In this document: positions 23,960 to 32,378 of the stretch, piece by piece
How the letters are laid out: the number at the start of each line of letters is the position of its first letter
Numbering within the stretch: position 1 is the first letter of the stretch
Source of the DNA: Sciscionella marina DSM 45152
GTDB taxonomy: Bacteria > Actinomycetota > Actinomycetes > Mycobacteriales > Pseudonocardiaceae
Assembly (NCBI RefSeq): GCF_000379465.1
Contig: NZ_KB905403.1
Coordinates: 186,181-250,180 of the forward strand
DNA: 64,000 bases
Direction: 5' to 3'
Translations under genes and position numbers: made by a program
The notes under the pieces: model-generated
Databases searched by the model: none
The model's input: the letters and a program-made list of their open reading frames with translations, nothing else
Told to the model about the DNA's origin: nothing

Positions 23960-25060
23960 GTGTCGGACATCCCGGATCGGATGCGAGCGGTCGTGGTGCA
24001 CGGTCCGCAGGATTACCGCCTCGAGGAGGTGGACGTGCCGCGCCCCGGTGAGGACGACCTGCTGCTGCGGGTCGAAGCCGTCGGCGTGTGCGCGAGCGAT
24101 CTGAAGTGCTACCACGGGGCGGCGAAATTCTGGGGGGATGAGCACCGCCCGGCATGGGCGCAGACCGGCCGCACGCCGGGCCATGAGTTCGTCGGGACCG
24201 TGGTCGGCGGCAGCGAGCGGGCGCGAAGCAGGCACCGGGCCGAGGTCGGCGACCGCATCGTGTGCGAGCAGATCGTGCCGTGCGAGGAATGCCGCTACTG
24301 CCGCACCGGCAAGTACTGGATGTGCGGACCGCACGACATGTTCGGCTTCCGCAACTACGACGGGGCGATGGCCGAGTACATGCTGGTGCCGCCCAAGGCC
24401 CGGGTGCACAAGGTGTCCAAGGAGCTCGCCCCGGCACATGCCGCGTTCGCCGAACCGCTTTCCTGCGCGCTGCACGCGGTCGAGCGGGCGAACATCCAGT
24501 TCGGTGATGTGGTCGTGGTCGCGGGATGCGGGCCGATCGGACTCGGGCTGATTGCCGGTGCCCGCCAGAAGAATCCGCTGACCCTGATCGCGCTCGATCT
24601 GGACGACGACAAGCTGGAACTCGGCCGCAAGTGCGGGGCCGACCTGACGATCAACATCCGCAGCGAGGACGCGGTCGCCAAGATCAAGGAACTGACCGAG
24701 GGCTACGGCGCTGATGTGTATCTGGAGGGCACCGGGCATCCCTCCGCGGTCGGCCAGGGGCTCGACCTGTTGCGCAAGCTGGGCACCTATGTGGAGTACT
24801 CGGTGTTCGGTTCGGATGTCAGCGTGGACTGGTCGATCATCTCCGATGACAAGGAACTCGATGTGCTCGGCGCGCACCTCGGCCCGCACTGCTGGCCGGC
24901 CGCGATCAAGCTCATCGAGGACGGCAAGATCCCGGTCGAGGACATCTGCACCCATCAGTTCGGGCTCGAGGAATTCCAGCAGGCACTCGATCTGGTCGGG
25001 GACACAGCCGGTTCCTCGGTCAAGGTGAGCATCCTGCCCGGCGGGACGGCGGTGCGGTGA
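23960..25060 (+). CDS. eltD: Zinc-dependent erythritol/L-threitol dehydrogenase-like alcohol dehydrogenase
   Basis: This 366-residue medium-chain dehydrogenase has catalytic zinc ligands Cys44, His75 and Glu76, and structural zinc Cys108, Cys111, Cys114 and Cys122. A Rossmann loop, GCGPIGLG, follows. The distinctive VCASDLKCYHGAAKFWGDE and the late block VDWSIISDDKELDVLGAHLGP (in parts) match, from memory, mycobacterial EltD, which oxidises erythritol and L-threitol to L-erythrulose. GTG 23960 with GGAGG at 23949-23953 is preferred; 21 upstream in-frame codons lack similarity. It is first in an operon with an MFS polyol carrier and an SDR, overlapping the former. Confidence 0.82.
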   Translation: MSDIPDRMRAVVVHGPQDYRLEEVDVPRPGEDDLLLRVEAVGVCASDLKCYHGAAKFWGDEHRPAWAQTGRTPGHEFVGTVVGGSERARSRHRAEVGDRIVCEQIVPCEECRYCRTGKYWMCGPHDMFGFRNYDGAMAEYMLVPPKARVHKVSKELAPAHAAFAEPLSCALHAVERANIQFGDVVVVAGCGPIGLGLIAGARQKNPLTLIALDLDDDKLELGRKCGADLTINIRSEDAVAKIKELTEGYGADVYLEGTGHPSAVGQGLDLLRKLGTYVEYSVFGSDVSVDWSIISDDKELDVLGAHLGPHCWPAAIKLIEDGKIPVEDICTHQFGLEEFQQALDLVGDTAGSSVKVSILPGGTAVR

Positions 25061-26382
25061 TGAGCAGCCTCGACACCGCGGGCACCCGCGAGACCTTCCT
25101 GGACCGCATCGGCATCCCGCACAAGCTGCGCTGGGGATTCCTTGCCGTGCTCGTCTTCATGACCGGGAACGGCACCGAGTCCAACTTCATCTCGCCGCAC
25201 ATCAGCGCGGTGTTGCACAGCCCGGAAGCCACCGTCGCGGTGATCATCTCGATGTACAGCGTCGCGGTGCTGGTCGGCAGCTACCTGTCCGGGGCGCTCG
25301 CCGATCTGTGGGGACCGCGGCGGGTGATGGTGCTCGGCTTCGTGATCTGGGTCGTGTTCGAGGTGCTGTTCCTGCTCAGCCTTTCGCTCGCGAACTTCCC
25401 GCTGGTGTTCATCACCTACTTCCTGCGCGGTTTCGGATTCCCGTTCTTCGCGTTCGGGTTCCTGGTCTGGGTGAACATCACCACCCCGGTCGCGCGCAAC
25501 GGCACCGCGGTCGGCTGGTTCTACGTGATGTTCACCGGCGGGCTGCCGACCCTGGGCTCGCTGTTCGCGCTGGGCATGATCCCGGCCTTCGGCGGCAGCA
25601 CCGGCGGGGAGACCGGTGCGATGATCAGCTCCACGGTTCTGGTGCTGATCGGGTTCCTGATCATGCTGTTCGGGGTGCGTGATCCCCGTGGCAGGCAACG
25701 GATCGCGCCCGAGGGCGAGTCCAGCCTGCAGGTCATCACCGCGGGGTTGCGGCTGACCGTGCGCCAGCCCAAGATCCTGATGGGTTTCCTGGTGCGGCTG
25801 ATCAACACCGCCCCCGAGTTCGGGATGTTCATCATCCTGCCCACGGTGATCGCCGATGAGCTCGGCTGGGGGCAGGCGCGCTGGCTGACCATGACGGTTC
25901 TGGTGTATGCCACCAACATCCTGGTGAACGCGGTGTTCGGCGCGGTCGGAGATCGCTGGGGCTGGCGGCGCACCGTGCAGTGGTTCGGAGTGTTCGGTTC
26001 CGCGGTCGGATTGCTGCTCTGGTGGTACGTCCCGCACATGGTTCCGGCCGGATCCACCTGGGGCTTCTGGCTTTCCACCGCCGCGGGCTGTGTGTTCGGC
26101 TGCCTGCTCGCCGGGTTCGTGCCGATGGGCGCGATCATGCCCGCGCTCGCGCCGCAGCACAAAGGCGCGGCGATGGCCATGTACACCACGGCAGCGGGCG
26201 GGGCGAGCTTCCTCGGTTCCGGTGTGGTGGCGCTGGTGCTGGCCATCGGGCTCGGCAACACCGGTGTGGTGTGGGCGTTCGTGCTGCTCTACGCCGCGGC
26301 CTTCGTGATGGTGTCGTTCCTGAACGTGCGCACCGATACCGCGCCGAAGAACCCGGCGCTGGCCACGAGCGGAACGGACTGA
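25060..26382 (+). CDS. MFS polyol permease
   Basis: This 12-helix transporter of about 440 residues probably imports tetritols for the flanking dehydrogenases. The N-terminus RIGIPHKLRWGFLAVLVFMTGNGTESNFISP (in parts) and ALADLWGPRRVMVLG are characteristic of the ribitol/arabitol (RbtT/DalT/CsbX) permease group. ATG 25060 overlaps the dehydrogenase stop (TGATG); GTG 25057 is the alternative. The loop 8-9 motif is AVGDRWGWRRTVQ. The SDR gene follows after four bases. Confidence 0.86.
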   Translation: MSSLDTAGTRETFLDRIGIPHKLRWGFLAVLVFMTGNGTESNFISPHISAVLHSPEATVAVIISMYSVAVLVGSYLSGALADLWGPRRVMVLGFVIWVVFEVLFLLSLSLANFPLVFITYFLRGFGFPFFAFGFLVWVNITTPVARNGTAVGWFYVMFTGGLPTLGSLFALGMIPAFGGSTGGETGAMISSTVLVLIGFLIMLFGVRDPRGRQRIAPEGESSLQVITAGLRLTVRQPKILMGFLVRLINTAPEFGMFIILPTVIADELGWGQARWLTMTVLVYATNILVNAVFGAVGDRWGWRRTVQWFGVFGSAVGLLLWWYVPHMVPAGSTWGFWLSTAAGCVFGCLLAGFVPMGAIMPALAPQHKGAAMAMYTTAAGGASFLGSGVVALVLAIGLGNTGVVWAFVLLYAAAFVMVSFLNVRTDTAPKNPALATSGTD

Positions 26383-26386
26383 GGCG

Positions 26387-27106
26387 ATGTTCGACCTGAG
26401 TGGACGGGTCGCGCTGGTGACCGGTGCCGCCTCGGGCATCGGCCGCCAGGTCGCCGAAACCCTCGCCGAGCGCGGGGCCACCGTGGCCGGTGCGGACCTG
26501 AAAGCCGAGTTCCCGGCCGCTTGTGCTTCCACGCACCGCCTCGAGGTGACCGATCCGGAATCGGTGCGCGCGGTGACCGCGGAGGTGCTGGCGCAGCACG
26601 GCACGATCGACATTCTGGTCAACTCGGCGGGCGTGGCACGGCTCGCGCCCGCCGCCGAGGTCACGGTCGCGGACTGGGACTTGACCATCGCGGTCAACCT
26701 CACCGGTACCTTCCTGATGTGCCAGGCGGTCGGCGCGGCGATGGCGCGACGCGGCTATGGGCGGATCGTGAATCTGGCCTCCCAGGCGGCAAGTGTGGCG
26801 TTGGACAGACACGTCGCCTACTGCGCGAGCAAGGCGGGGGTGAACGGGATGACCCGCACACTGGCCCTCGAATGGGGACCGAGCGGGATCACCGTGAACA
26901 CCGTCTCGCCGACCGTGGTGCTCACCGAGCTCGGCCGCGCGGCCTGGGACAACCCGGCGGGCGAGGCGCATCGCGCGGAGATCCCGGCCGGGCGGTTCGC
27001 CGAACCCGAGGAGATCGCCGCCGCGGTGACCTACCTCGCCTCGGCGGAAGCGGCGATGGTCAACGGCACCGAACTGCGGGTGGACGGCGGGTTCACGATC
27101 CGCTGA
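26387..27106 (+). CDS. dthD: SDR oxidoreductase, D-threitol dehydrogenase-like
   Basis: This 239-residue classical short-chain dehydrogenase has TGAASGIG (cofactor loop), NSAGVA, catalytic Ser in NLASQAAS and YCASKAG (Tyr-x-x-x-Lys). An Asp after the second strand (GADLKAE) indicates NAD preference. The ALDRHVAYCASKAGVNGMTR and VNTVSPTVVLTELG stretches resemble mycobacterial D-threitol dehydrogenase, which yields D-erythrulose; this is recalled, not searched. GAGGCG at 26381-26386 is the ribosome-binding site. The operon ends here without a visible terminator. No erythrulose kinase or phosphate isomerase is present nearby. Confidence 0.8.
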   Translation: MFDLSGRVALVTGAASGIGRQVAETLAERGATVAGADLKAEFPAACASTHRLEVTDPESVRAVTAEVLAQHGTIDILVNSAGVARLAPAAEVTVADWDLTIAVNLTGTFLMCQAVGAAMARRGYGRIVNLASQAASVALDRHVAYCASKAGVNGMTRTLALEWGPSGITVNTVSPTVVLTELGRAAWDNPAGEAHRAEIPAGRFAEPEEIAAAVTYLASAEAAMVNGTELRVDGGFTIR

Positions 27107-27117
27107 GCCGACCCGCG

Positions 27118-27153
27118 CTCAGCACTTTCCGAGGCACTCAGCACTTTCCGAGG
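27118..27153. repeat. 17-bp tandem duplication over the 3' end of the HNH nuclease gene
   Basis: CTCAGCACTTTCCGAGG occurs at 27118-27134 and 27137-27153 (19-bp period). The right copy includes the stop codon and last codons (LGKC) of the minus-strand nuclease gene; the left copy lies just beyond the stop. A slippage duplication is the simplest explanation. Confidence 0.85.
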
Positions 27154-27776
27154 GTGTCCTCGAGGGATTTCTTCTCCTCGGGCTTCACGGTCAGCTTGTA
27201 CTGGTGCTTGATCGCCACGAAGCTGGCCGCGTAGTCACAGCGGTAACCGGCATCGGACGGCATCCACTCGTCCGGGGTCTTGTCGCTCTTCTCCTCGTTC
27301 GAGCTCCCGGAGACCGCGATCAGCTGCGGGTCCTTGAGATCGTTCGCGAAGGCCTGGCGCTGGTCCTGGGACCACTTCGCGGCCCCGGTGCGCCAGGCGT
27401 CGGCGAGCGGGACGATGTGGTCGATCTGCACCTCGGAAGCCTTGCTCTCCTTCTGCCCGTCGTAGGCGCTGGTCCAGGTGCCCGAGGTCGGGTAGCAGTC
27501 GCTGCCCACCTTGACGTTCTCCCCGTCGCGCTTGAGCACGTCCTCGCGGGTGTTGCAGTTGCCCTCCTGGGCGATCCAATGCGGGAACTTCTCCCGGGAG
27601 TAGCCGTCCATGGAGCCGTCCGCGGCCACGGTGAGGGTGCCGAGGTAACCGCGGGCGGTCCCGGCGTCCGGGATTCCGGGCGGGGTGGCCGATGCGGGCA
27701 CGGCGAGCCCGAACAGGCTGATGCCCGCCGCCGCGGTTAGTGAAATGGTGGCGGTACGTAAGCGAAGTTTCGTCAT
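27138..27776 (-). CDS. Secreted HNH-type endonuclease (DUF1524/GmrSD C-terminal-like)
   Basis: This 212-residue protein has a signal peptide (LRLRTATISLTAAAGISLFGLAVPASA, cleavage near residue 31). Its HNH-like nuclease domain carries VQIDHIVPLADAW (catalytic DH) and LIAVSGSSNEEKSDKTPDEWMP (the N/K-rich second half). Cys in NCNTRED, SDCYPT, YRCDYA and LGKC suit disulfides outside the cell. Such secreted DUF1524 proteins are common in actinobacteria and probably degrade external DNA for nutrients. ATG 27776 is chosen over TTG 27797 because the signal peptide begins there; the ribosome-binding site is poor. An inverted repeat GCGCAC/GTGCGC lies just upstream. Confidence 0.85.
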   Translation of the reverse strand: MTKLRLRTATISLTAAAGISLFGLAVPASATPPGIPDAGTARGYLGTLTVAADGSMDGYSREKFPHWIAQEGNCNTREDVLKRDGENVKVGSDCYPTSGTWTSAYDGQKESKASEVQIDHIVPLADAWRTGAAKWSQDQRQAFANDLKDPQLIAVSGSSNEEKSDKTPDEWMPSDAGYRCDYAASFVAIKHQYKLTVKPEEKKSLEDTLGKC

Positions 27777-27845
27777 CTTTTGACGATCGCGCACCAATGT
27801 GACGTGCGCAATACTTTCGGGTGACTCACCGACGAACGTAGGGGG

Positions 27846-28403
27846 TCAGCACGCGGTCACCAGCCGTAGATCCTCGGTGTGCCGATACCAGGACCAGCGT
27901 TCGAGCGGCCTCGGATGCGGCTGACCGTCGGTGACCGGCCGGCACGGGGCGCAACCGAACTGCACCGCTCGCCCGGTCGCGGAGCGGGTCCTGCGAAACC
28001 GCCTGTGCACGGTGACTTTCACGCCTTCGCCGCCGGGGCGCACCAGCACGGTGCCCGCGTCCCGGTAGAGCACCGCCGCGCTGTCGCAGTACACCGTGGC
28101 GCCGGTCACCTGCGCGCTCGCCGAACCGACGACGACCCCGCCGTGATCGTCGCGGATCAGCGGAATGCCGGTCACCGCGGCGGTGCGCACCGTGTCCGGA
28201 TGGGCGCGAACCGCGACCTCGGATTCGCCGGACGGCAGGTAGGCGACCGCGATCTGCTGGAGTTTTCCCTTGCGCAGCAGGCGAATCGCGACCGCGGCGA
28301 GATCGGCGTCGGTGCCGCGCACCACGAGGCGTTCCACGTCCAGCGCCGGATCGATGTCCTCTTTTCCGGACAGTGGCCCGGACAGTTCCGCCGTTCGCAT
28401 CAT
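27846..28403 (-). CDS. Conserved hypothetical protein divergent from purA
   Basis: This product of about 185 residues has no recognised function. It begins [31 protein letters not shown] (in parts) and contains [18 protein letters not shown] and a C-terminal basic stretch with [13 protein letters not shown]. It has no signal peptide or membrane helix, so it is probably cytoplasmic. The start is uncertain: ATG 28403, ATG 28400 and GTG 28409 are all possible, and no clear ribosome-binding site is visible. It is divergent from purA with overlapping promoter space. The CxxC-like APC motif might bind metal; that is a guess. Confidence 0.65.
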   Translation of the reverse strand: MMRTAELSGPLSGKEDIDPALDVERLVVRGTDADLAAVAIRLLRKGKLQQIAVAYLPSGESEVAVRAHPDTVRTAAVTGIPLIRDDHGGVVVGSASAQVTGATVYCDSAAVLYRDAGTVLVRPGGEGVKVTVHRRFRRTRSATGRAVQFGCAPCRPVTDGQPHPRPLERWSWYRHTEDLRLVTAC

Positions 28404-28482
28404 TGACACGAGAAGAGAGAGTACGCTTGTCGACCGGTACAGCTTGGTTTCGCAAATCGATCAATATCAATGGGAGTTTGAC

Positions 28483-29772
28483 ATGCCTGCCATCGTGCTC
28501 ATCGGCGCCCAGTGGGGTGACGAAGGTAAGGGCAAGGCCACCGACCTGCTCGGCGACCAGGTGCAGTGGGTCGTGCGTTATCAGGGCGGTAACAATGCAG
28601 GGCACACGGTCGTGCTCCCGGACGGTCAGAACTTCGCGCTCAAGCTGATCCCCTCGGGCATTCTCACCGAGGGGGTGACGAACGTGATCGGCAACGGTGT
28701 CGTCGTGGATCCGGGGGCCCTGCTCGACGAGCTGCGCGGCCTCGAGGAGAAGGGCGTGGACACCAGCAGGCTGCTGCTCTCCGCGGACGCGCACCTGATC
28801 ATGCCGTACCACATCGCCATCGACAAAGTCACCGAGCGCTACCTGGGCAGCCGCAAGATCGGCACCACGGGCCGCGGGATCGGGCCCTGTTACCAGGACA
28901 AGGTCGCCCGCGTCGGGGTGCGCGTGCAGGACCTGCTGGACGAGAAGATCCTGCGCCAGAAGGTGGAATCGGCGCTCGAGGTGAAGAACCAGATCCTGGT
29001 CAAGGTGTACAACCGCAAGGCACTGGACCCGGCCCAGGTCGCGGACGAGGTGCTCGCGCAGGGTGAGCAGTTCGCCAAGCGCATCGCGGACACCAGGCTC
29101 GAGCTGAACAAGGCCCTCGAGGCGGGCGAGACCATGCTGCTCGAGGGTTCCCAGGGCACCCTCCTGGATGTCGACCACGGCACCTACCCCTTCGTCACCT
29201 CGTCCAACCCGACTTCCGGTGGGGCGAGCGCCGGTTCGGGCATCGGGCCGGGCCGGATCAGCGCCGTGCTGGGCATCCTGAAGGCGTACACCACCCGGGT
29301 CGGTTCCGGGCCGTTCCCGACCGAGCTGACCGACGAGATGGGCGAGCACCTGCGCAAGGTCGGCGGGGAGGTCGGCGTGAACACCGGGCGCGACCGGCGC
29401 ACCGGCTGGTTCGACGCGGTGATCGCGCGCTACGCGACCCGGGTCAACGGCATCACCGACTACTTCCTCACCAAGCTGGATGTGCTCTCCGGACTGGAAT
29501 CGGTGCCGATCTGCGTCGGCTACGAAGTGGACGGTTTCCACACCGAGGACATGCCGATGACCCAGACCGATGTGCATCACGCGGTTCCGGTCTACGAGCA
29601 GCTGCCCGGTTGGTGGGAGGACATCAGCGAGTGCCGCCGGTTCGAGGATCTGCCGAAGAACGCGCAGGCGTACGTGCACCGGATCGAGGAACTGTCCGGG
29701 GCGCAGGTTTCCGCGATCGGTGTGGGTCCGGGGCGTGACCAGACGATCACCCGGCACGACATCATTCGATGA
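28483..29772 (+). CDS. purA: Adenylosuccinate synthetase
   Basis: PurA condenses IMP and aspartate using GTP, the first committed step to AMP. The 429-residue length is standard. Motifs: [17 protein letters not shown] (P-loop with catalytic Asp and Lys), NNAGHTVV (His), [38 protein letters not shown] in parts, and [14 protein letters not shown] 28483 has GGGAG at 28472-28476. TTGACA at 28403-28408 overlaps the divergent gene's start and may be part of its promoter. No terminator is visible in the 158 bases before the sulfonate cluster. Confidence 0.98.
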   Translation: MPAIVLIGAQWGDEGKGKATDLLGDQVQWVVRYQGGNNAGHTVVLPDGQNFALKLIPSGILTEGVTNVIGNGVVVDPGALLDELRGLEEKGVDTSRLLLSADAHLIMPYHIAIDKVTERYLGSRKIGTTGRGIGPCYQDKVARVGVRVQDLLDEKILRQKVESALEVKNQILVKVYNRKALDPAQVADEVLAQGEQFAKRIADTRLELNKALEAGETMLLEGSQGTLLDVDHGTYPFVTSSNPTSGGASAGSGIGPGRISAVLGILKAYTTRVGSGPFPTELTDEMGEHLRKVGGEVGVNTGRDRRTGWFDAVIARYATRVNGITDYFLTKLDVLSGLESVPICVGYEVDGFHTEDMPMTQTDVHHAVPVYEQLPGWWEDISECRRFEDLPKNAQAYVHRIEELSGAQVSAIGVGPGRDQTITRHDIIR

Positions 29773-29930
29773 ATTGATTCGCAACTCGCGTGTTTCCGTC
29801 CCCGAGATAATCCCTTCCTGTGGACGAAACATGCGTCCGATTGACACCATGTGCGGCGCGCTGGTGCGATCGGTTCCGTGATTTCCCGAGAATTTCCCGA
29901 AAACGGAGACCCGTTCGGCGGTGACCGGTG

Positions 29931-30743
29931 ATGGCGAGCGTCACCGCCGTCGCCGATCAGGTGCGCCCGCAACGCAACCGGCCGGGCCGCACCCGTCGCC
30001 GCGCCCGGATTCCCTTGCTGCGCTTGGCAAGCCCGGTGGCGATCGTGCTCATCTGGCAGCTGGCCAGCAGCACCGGACTGCTGCCGAGCCGGTTGCTCGC
30101 CTCCCCGATCGCCGTGGTGCGCGCGGCGGGCGAGCTCATCGCGAACGGGGAACTGACCTCGGCGCTGGGGATCTCGGTGGTGCGCGCGTTCCTCGGTTTC
30201 CTGATCGGCGCGGCGCTCGGCGGTCTGTTCGGTACCCTCGCCGGGCTCACCAAGGTCGGTGATATCGGCATCGATCCACCCATGCAGGCGCTGCGGACCC
30301 TGCCGCATCTGGGCATGATCCCGTTGTTCATCACCTGGTTCGGGGTCGGCGAGGCACCCAAGATCGCGATCGTCGCCTTCGGGGTCGCGCTGCCGATCTA
30401 TCTGCACGTGTACGCCGGAATCCGCGGTGTGGACCGGAAGCTGCTCGAGGCCACCCGGGTGCTCGGTTTCTCTCGTGTACAGCGGCTGCGCCATGTGGTG
30501 TTCCCGGCCTCGACCGAACACGTCATGGTCGGGCTGCGGCTGGCCTTCGCGAGTGCATGGCTCTCGCTGATCGTGGGTGAGCAGATCGCCGCGGACACCG
30601 GGATCGGCTACCTGATCAACAATGCGCGCGATTTCCTGCGCATCGATGTGATCCTGGTCGGGCTCGCGGTGTACGCGATTCTCGGCCTGCTCACCGATGC
30701 CGGGGTGCGGCTGATCGAGCGGAGGGTGCTGCGATGGCGGTGA
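29931..30743 (+). CDS. ssuC: ABC transporter permease, SsuC-like (sulfonate/nitrate/taurine family)
   Basis: This is a membrane subunit of about 270 residues with some six helices and the permease signature GVALPIYLHVYAGIRGVDRKLLEATRVLG (EAA loop, in parts), typical of the SsuC/TauC group. A basic N-terminus (RPQRNRPGRTRRRARIP) precedes helix 1. ATG 29931 is chosen; GTG 29928 adjoins it and no strong ribosome-binding site is seen. Upstream, TTTCCCGA occurs twice in tandem at about 29882-29898 and may be a regulatory site. It overlaps the ATPase gene by 10 bases. Confidence 0.88.
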   Translation: MASVTAVADQVRPQRNRPGRTRRRARIPLLRLASPVAIVLIWQLASSTGLLPSRLLASPIAVVRAAGELIANGELTSALGISVVRAFLGFLIGAALGGLFGTLAGLTKVGDIGIDPPMQALRTLPHLGMIPLFITWFGVGEAPKIAIVAFGVALPIYLHVYAGIRGVDRKLLEATRVLGFSRVQRLRHVVFPASTEHVMVGLRLAFASAWLSLIVGEQIAADTGIGYLINNARDFLRIDVILVGLAVYAILGLLTDAGVRLIERRVLRWR

Positions 30744-31423
30744 CAGTACGTGGACTGCGTAAGACCTTCGGCGAGCGCGCCGTCCTCGATGGCGTGGATC
30801 TGACCGTGGCGCGCGGGGAATTCGTTGCCCTGCTGGGGAAAAGCGGATCGGGCAAGTCCACCCTGCTGCGGGTGCTCGCCGGGCTGGACGGGGCGGTCGA
30901 GGGAATCGCGGATGTGGCGGGCAGCGTCTCGGCGGCCTTCCAGGAACCGCGACTGCTTCCCTGGCGCAAGGTGTGGCGCAATGTGGTGCTGGGCACGCAG
31001 TGCTCCCGCGAGCAGGCGGTGCGCGCGCTCGCCGAGGTACACCTCGAGGACCGCGCGGATGCTTGGCCGGGCACCCTTTCCGGGGGCGAGGCACAACGGG
31101 TTTCCCTTGCCAGGGCGCTGATCCGGGAACCCTCGGTGCTGCTGCTGGACGAGCCGTTCGGTGCGCTGGACGCGCTCACCAGGCTGGCCATGGGCGGGCT
31201 CGTGCAGGAGTTGTGGCGCAAGCACGGTCAATCGGTACTGCTGGTCACCCACGATGTGGGGGAGGCGCTCACCCTCGCCGACCGGGTGCTCGTGCTCGAG
31301 GACGGGCGGATCTCCGCCGAGCACCGTGTGGATCTCCCCCGGCCGCGCGCCGAACGCGAACTGCTCGCCCTGCGGGACACCCTGCTCGCCGAACTCGGGG
31401 TGGAGCAGCATGCGCTGGCTTAG
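30734..31423 (+). CDS. ssuB: ABC transporter ATP-binding protein, SsuB-like
   Basis: This 229-residue ATPase has Walker A LLGKSGSGKSTLL, Q-loop QEPRLLPW, signature LSGGEAQRVSLARAL, Walker B VLLLDEPFGALDA and switch His in LVTHDVGEA. 'QEPRLLPW' and 'EPFGALDALTR' are typical of the sulfonate/nitrate/taurine ATPase family. It is compact, without the regulatory C-terminus of NrtC. Translation is coupled to the permease before it and to the lipoprotein gene after it (14-base overlap). Confidence 0.92.
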   Translation: MAVTVRGLRKTFGERAVLDGVDLTVARGEFVALLGKSGSGKSTLLRVLAGLDGAVEGIADVAGSVSAAFQEPRLLPWRKVWRNVVLGTQCSREQAVRALAEVHLEDRADAWPGTLSGGEAQRVSLARALIREPSVLLLDEPFGALDALTRLAMGGLVQELWRKHGQSVLLVTHDVGEALTLADRVLVLEDGRISAEHRVDLPRPRAERELLALRDTLLAELGVEQHALA

Positions 31424-32378
31424 CTGTGTCGCGCTGCTCCTGCTGCTCGCCGGGTGTGCCACGAATACCGAGGAACGTGGGCTCGTGCTGCAGGTCGGTG
31501 ACCAAAAAGGACAGACGAAGTCGCTGCTCGCCGCTTCGGGACTGCTGCGTACGCTGCCGTTCCGGATACAGTTCTCCACTTTCACCTCCGGCCCGCCCGA
31601 GGTCGAGGCGGCGAATGCCGGCGCGATCGACACCGCCTCGGTCGGGAACACTCCGGCATTGATCGCGGCCGCGGCGAACGCAGACGTGTCCATGGTCGCC
31701 GCCGCGCAGGGAGCACCGAGCGGGGACACCATCCTGGTACCACGGAACTCCCCGATCCGGGACCTGAAATCCTTGCGCGGCAAGACGATCGGCGTGGCGA
31801 ACAGCACCTCGGCACACGGGCACCTGCTGGCGCAGCTGCGCCGGGCCGGGATGACCAAAGACGACGTGCACATCGCCTATCTGCAACCGGCAGACGCCTT
31901 CGCCGCCTTCAGCCAGGGCGATCTGGATGCGTGGGCGATCTGGGATCCCTACACCTCGCAGGCGCAGATCCGCGAGCACGCGCGCGTTCTCCTCGACGGG
32001 ACCGGAGTGGCGAACGCGCTGAACTTCCAGGTGACGAGCCGGAAAGCGCTCGCCGATCCGCGCAAGGCCGAGGCGATCCGCGCACTGGTGGTCGCGACCG
32101 CCAAGGCGCAGCGCTGGTCCCAGAGCCATCCCGAGCAGTGGGCCCGTGCCTACGCCCACGACACCGGGCTGCCATTGGCGGTCGCCCGCCTCGACGTTTC
32201 GCGTGGCGTGCAGCTTCCGGTCCCGCTCACCGGCGCAACCGTGCGTTCCGAGCAACAGCTCATGGATGTGTTCGTGGCCAACAATTCCATCCCGCAGGGC
32301 ATTCGGTTCGGCGATTTCGTCGACGACCGCTACGACAAGGATCTGCAACCATTCCAGGAGAAAGGCATCCGGCAATGA
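31410..32378 (+). CDS. ssuA: Substrate-binding lipoprotein, SsuA-like
   Basis: This 322-residue lipoprotein binds the transported sulfonate outside the membrane. The signal (RWLSCVALLLLLAG) ends in lipobox LAGC. The mature part has the SsuA/TauA pattern: VEAANAGAIDTASVGNTPALIAAAA, LRGKTIGVANSTSAHGHLLAQL and GDLDAWAIWDPYTSQA (in parts). ATG 31410 has GGGGTGGAG upstream and overlaps the ATPase end. The stop overlaps the monooxygenase ATG, consistent with uptake tied to use. Confidence 0.9.
   Translation: MRWLSCVALLLLLAGCATNTEERGLVLQVGDQKGQTKSLLAASGLLRTLPFRIQFSTFTSGPPEVEAANAGAIDTASVGNTPALIAAAANADVSMVAAAQGAPSGDTILVPRNSPIRDLKSLRGKTIGVANSTSAHGHLLAQLRRAGMTKDDVHIAYLQPADAFAAFSQGDLDAWAIWDPYTSQAQIREHARVLLDGTGVANALNFQVTSRKALADPRKAEAIRALVVATAKAQRWSQSHPEQWARAYAHDTGLPLAVARLDVSRGVQLPVPLTGATVRSEQQLMDVFVANNSIPQGIRFGDFVDDRYDKDLQPFQEKGIRQ

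Noticed and set aside
23783-24955. 390-codon minus-strand frame opposite the tetritol dehydrogenase
   Set aside because: The plus-strand protein has all zinc ligands and family motifs; the minus frame is low-complexity and overlaps the operator region.
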